From NCBI RefSeq assembly GCF_003944705.1, contig NZ_RWIS01000001.1, positions 186,001 through 250,000 on the forward strand: a DNA stretch of 64,000 bases, given 5' to 3'. Positions within the stretch are counted from its first letter, which is position 1. The number at the start of each line of letters is the position of its first letter. The position numbers were made by a program, and so were the translations under genes. Positions 61,901 to 64,000 of the stretch are shown here, piece after piece. The DNA is from Hymenobacter metallilatus. GTDB lineage: Bacteria > Bacteroidota > Bacteroidia > Cytophagales > Hymenobacteraceae. The notes under the pieces are model-generated. The model saw nothing but the letters and a program-made list of their open reading frames with translations, did no database searches and was not told the DNA's origin.

Positions 61901-62839
61901 CTGGTACAGCGGGTGGGCAATGTCCTGGCTTACGCCGCCGTACTTGCGGGCAAACGGATAAATGGAGCCAATAACCGGCAGCGGCACAAAGGCATATTTG
62001 TACACAATGCTGAGCGGAAAGAAATGGTCCCCCAGCGTAAAGTAGCCGCCGTGGATACCATCCGAAAACAGCGGGTGGTGGGCCACCACCATAATGTTCT
62101 TACCCGCGTTGCGCTGTATAATATCCTCTACCTGGGTAAAGAAGTCGGTTTCGTTGGCTACCCCGCAGCCGCTGTTAGCCCCGTAAGGCCGCTCCCCGGT
62201 GGTTTGCAGAAACCACTGCGAGTTGATGGCAATCAGTACTACATCATCCTGCAGGCGCACTTCCACGGGACCGGGACAGGCGTCGCGGGGCAGGAAAAAG
62301 TCGCCGGTGTAGGGGAAGGCCGCCGAGTCGCTCTGCAGGTAGTTCTCCACGAAAAACTGCTCCCGGTTTACCTGGTCCACGGCCCCGCGCAGGCCCTGCT
62401 TCCAGTCGTGGTTGCCCGGAATCATGTATTTCTCGCCCTGGTAGTCGCGCAGGATTTTCAGCTGGTCCACCATGCGCCGCTCCGATTCCTTCCGGTCGTA
62501 AGCTTTTTCCTCGGGCATACCATACTCGTATATATTGTCGCCGAGGTAGACGGTGGTGCTTTTGCTGCCGGCCGCCAGAATCTGCTTGCGCAGGTAGTTC
62601 AGCGAGGGTTCACCCCCTTCGGCCTCGGCAATGGGCTTGCCCACGTCGCCAATCAGGAACACGGAGTAACGGATGCGGGAGCTGTCGGGTGGGGTTTTGG
62701 ACTCCCAGCCCAGGCCGCTTTTGCGGTAGTTGGGTCGGGTGGGGTGGGGCGTCTGGTTTTTTTGCTGGGCCAGTGCCGCAGGTGCGGCGGCCCCAACCAG
62801 GGCCAGCAGCAGGCAACAGGACAGGAAATGTCGGCTCAT
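58937..62839 (-). CDS. Metallophosphoesterase / kinase-like / BamA-type barrel fusion protein
   Basis: 1300 residues from MSRHFLSCCLLLALVG; the frame extends upstream without a signal. Signal peptide ends at LAQ. Residues about 58-400 are a calcineurin-like phosphoesterase with all blocks: GDVGKP (D65), YLGDNIYE (D101), GNHDW (142-146), AHHPLFSDG and GHEHNLQ. Residues about 480-700 contain FTIRSLNKDP, IGDWDRHEDQW and PEDRDIAF, an order resembling CotH/HipA-type kinase cores (inference). Residues about 900-1300 are a BamA/TamA-like surface-antigen barrel ending in GFDFLF. The catalytic parts should face the periplasm or surface. Substrates are unknown. Confidence 0.88.
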   Translation of the reverse strand: MSRHFLSCCLLLALVGAAAPAALAQQKNQTPHPTRPNYRKSGLGWESKTPPDSSRIRYSVFLIGDVGKPIAEAEGGEPSLNYLRKQILAAGSKSTTVYLGDNIYEYGMPEEKAYDRKESERRMVDQLKILRDYQGEKYMIPGNHDWKQGLRGAVDQVNREQFFVENYLQSDSAAFPYTGDFFLPRDACPGPVEVRLQDDVVLIAINSQWFLQTTGERPYGANSGCGVANETDFFTQVEDIIQRNAGKNIMVVAHHPLFSDGIHGGYFTLGDHFFPLSIVYKYAFVPLPVIGSIYPFARKYGGVSQDIAHPLYQAYKKGLLEIFQKYPNVVYAAGHEHNLQYFKEGNLNHIVSGSGCKTQHVKPGSGGDALFSDKEKGFARVNYYDNGEVWTEFYVPEGSGQTGRLVFRTPMYAQQAVVAEGPGKATGPRPNFRDSTVTVAVNPSYDDRGRFHKFLFGEHYRKEWATPVKFPVLDMATEKGGLTPYKIGGGKQTASLKVRNEEGRNFTIRSLNKDPSAVLPESLREGAAADILQDQISAQHPYNSIVIPPLADAAGILHTNPELRYIPQDPLLGQYLERFGNTPGAIEEDAKDDQSNVESLGNAKNLVGTDKVFERITDDNDNRVNEKAFARSRLFDMWIGDWDRHEDQWRWAEKKDKDGDRKFTAVPEDRDIAFFKGDGLFPYLASRKWAIRNFQNFGKDYADWKGLNLTALSNDRVYLASVSKEEWVKQAEEMKASLTDEVIEIAFRERWPQQIYALHGPEIIAKLKSRRELLPQVAADYYEVLSRVTEVKGSKKREKFVVERLPGDKTRVTVQKINKEGELTKMLFDRTFDNKVTRELRLYGFADRDLYEVKGDVKNGPLVRIIGGVDRDSIVDRSNVAGLRHRLHIYDADSGNVVVPGKDARLRLEPGIDVSRYDVHTRTDRKDYTLNYFGPTAYFGYNIDDRVFLGGGAVYRTYGFRKTPYATEQSLAANYSPSQSAYNVRYLGHFVDVFGKTDLRLTAQLYGPQLLYNFFGLGNDTKNILADGDERARNRDINDTYRIRFSRLYIAPMLEKDLFSFLKFGFGPQYDQFRIDRSQIGSEIASGLDAAGNGQAGTAAAGIRSSDFGLNRYVGGRAYLNLDAASSPKNPRIGLRWYNSVEYNYQLNGEQLNYGRLATEFRAYLSPNFPFQLTWAGRIGANRNLGDYRFYQANTLGGTTNLRGYRRTRYAGRSSVYGNAEVRIQLFTFNAYVVPGKFGILGLADAARVYTSRDTQTGLQAFHTAVGGGVWVDVLKQAVINATYSVGEENLVFVGFDFLF

Positions 62840-63376
62840 AAAACGAGGAGGAAGTAGCGCAAAGTCCCGCGCACCGGCCACGAACCGGCTTGCGGGAGGA
62901 GTGGAGTTCAGAAATACGGCAAACCGTGCCGCAACGGCCATGGTTGAGGTGCAGTTTACCACGGCCGGGCCGTGGGCTGCCCTACGCAAATCGTCTGGCT
63001 ACGGTTGGGCTGGCGCATAAGTGAAGGCTCCCGTCACTACCGGGCCCCGCCACGAGCCCCGCATCCGGCGCGGGAGTCGGGCCTTCTGCTTGTACACGTA
63101 GCAACATCCTGACCCCGGTGGGTGTTGAGGATAAACAGGATGCCCCGCGCCTTCCGGGGGAGTACAGTGGGCAGTAGGCAGCCCGGATAGCGCGCCGCGA
63201 ATACGCGGCTTTCTTTACCCGCCACCCGGTTGGTGGTGGTGCCGGGCCGGCCGGCCCCAATTTTGCAAACCGGCGCTTGCCCCCGCAACTTGTTCAGCTC
63301 AACAACCTGAAGGCGCGAATCGCGTTGTAAGCGGCACAGCCCGTTGTTGCCATCTTTTTGTTGTCTCTTTGCCCTG
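62840..63376. other. Divergent intergenic region
   Basis: About 540 bases between the fusion-protein gene and the HD gene. No supported gene, hairpin or repeat was found; frames crossing it on both strands look like chance. A TCTCTTTG stretch at 63366-63373 lies directly before the HD gene and is one base from TAnnTTTG. Confidence 0.4.
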
Positions 63377-64000
63377 ATGGAGCCTACTCTTACTCAGAAA
63401 CCGGCCAAGGCCGAAATTGTCAAGCAAGCCAAGGCCTACGTGCAGGCGCTGCTGGAAGAAAAACTTCCGGCCCAGCTCGTGTACCACTCGCCCAAGCATA
63501 CGGCCACGGTGGCCAAGGAGGCCCGCGCCCTGGGCGAAGCCGCCGGCCTGGCCGAAGCCGACCAGGAAGCCCTGGTGCTGGCCGCCTGGTTTCATGATGT
63601 GGGCTACATTGATACCTACGACGGCCACGAGTTCCGCAGCGCTGAGCTGGCCGGTGAGTGGCTCAGCGAACAAGGCTACCCGCCCGAGCGTGTGGTCCTG
63701 GTGCAGCAGCTCATTAAGGCCACCCACCGCGACGCCACCCGCGAAACCGAGCTGGAGCAGCTGCTGGTGGATGCCGATATGAGCAATATGGGCCGCGACG
63801 ACTTCTTCGCCAACGGCGAGCTGCTCCGGGCCGAGTGGGAGGCCACCCTGGGCAAAACCTACTCCAACCCCGACTGGGCCGAAAACCAGCTAGCTTTTCT
63901 CTGCGCCGGCAAGTACTACACCAAGGCCGCCCGGGAGCGGTACGAGGAGCAGCTAAAGGACAACGTGAAGGAGCAGCGCAAGCAGCTCAAGAAAACCGAG
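63377..64000 (+). CDS. HD-domain protein, N-terminal part (Pycsar-effector-like family), 3' partial
   Basis: 208 residues are visible before the window ends. The HD core is complete: LVYHSPKHTATVAKEARALG (first histidine block), LAAWFHDVGYIDTYDGHEF (the HD pair) and LLVDADMSNMGRDDFFANGE (last aspartate). The helical end (KYYTKAARERYEEQLKDNVK) leads on. In many Bacteroidota this kind of HD domain is followed by a DUF5706 membrane domain as used in Pycsar effectors; the C-terminus is outside the window, so this is inferred. The start lies just after a -7-like element, so the leader would be very short. Confidence 0.83.
   Translation, partial: MEPTLTQKPAKAEIVKQAKAYVQALLEEKLPAQLVYHSPKHTATVAKEARALGEAAGLAEADQEALVLAAWFHDVGYIDTYDGHEFRSAELAGEWLSEQGYPPERVVLVQQLIKATHRDATRETELEQLLVDADMSNMGRDDFFANGELLRAEWEATLGKTYSNPDWAENQLAFLCAGKYYTKAARERYEEQLKDNVKEQRKQLKKTE

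Noticed and set aside
59051..62857. Plus-strand frames of 350-400 codons opposite the phosphoesterase-barrel gene
   Set aside because: Antisense shadows without any recognisable motif.
1..64000. tRNA, rRNA, riboswitch, prophage or IS genes
   Set aside because: I looked for cloverleaf ends, conserved rRNA stretches, transposase DDE/HUH motifs and phage structural genes and found nothing I could support.

Overview
The window reads as chromosomal DNA of a G+C-rich member of the Bacteroidota, most like Hymenobacter or a near relative in the Cytophagales (inference). Four proteins carry Por/type IX secretion (T9SS) C-terminal sorting domains. There is a lone SusB-type GH97 glucosidase and a TonB-plug/MG2 protein, many lipoproteins have short LxxC boxes, Shine-Dalgarno sequences are absent, and several genes are preceded by the Bacteroidota -7 element TAnnTTTG. 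No rRNA, tRNA, CRISPR array or IS element was seen. About 51 genes are called; the first (M36 protease) and last (HD-domain protein) run off the window.

Layout. 1-8400: secreted M36 protease, small hypothetical, TerC, YajQ, GNAT, thioesterase, an NYN nuclease fused to a cold-shock domain, an A+T-rich gene-poor gap, and a YdjM-like membrane protein. 8771-12289: mfd. 12400-18250: an accessory island with two successive ATPase plus TOPRIM-like cassettes on the minus strand. The first (13145-14275 with 12405-13133) is strikingly A+T-rich and matches the AriA/AriB layout of the PARIS anti-phage system. The second pairs an AAA_21 ATPase with a DUF4276 protein. An M50 protease and an orphan DUF433 antitoxin-like gene follow. 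18380-36722: mainly envelope genes (lipoproteins, OmpA, GH97, TonB-plug/MG2, DUF2141, META, a metalloprotease-propeller-barrel protein, secreted MsrA) with GAF, DsbA-like and two STAS-like genes. 36940-39180: methionine/glutamine aminotransferase and omega-amidase. 39397-45868: FG-GAP T9SS protein, murF, rfbC, a GT4 glycosyltransferase and a membrane cytochrome c. 45995-57412: M16 protease, hflX, two tandem M43 T9SS proteases, sixA, ppk1, DUF3850. 57654-64000: an outer-membrane barrel, a 1300-residue phosphoesterase/kinase-like/BamA-like fusion, and a truncated HD-domain protein of the type often joined to a Pycsar-type membrane effector domain.

The noncoding DNA is unusual. Many gene ends carry very long, nearly perfect inverted repeats (arms of 20 to 63 bp). 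Three intergenic elements share a core around GAAGCATCTCTAC and look like a dispersed palindromic (REP/MITE-like) family. The leading candidates for new biology are the phosphatase/kinase-like/barrel fusion, the double ATPase-TOPRIM island with an internal composition mosaic, and the palindrome family.
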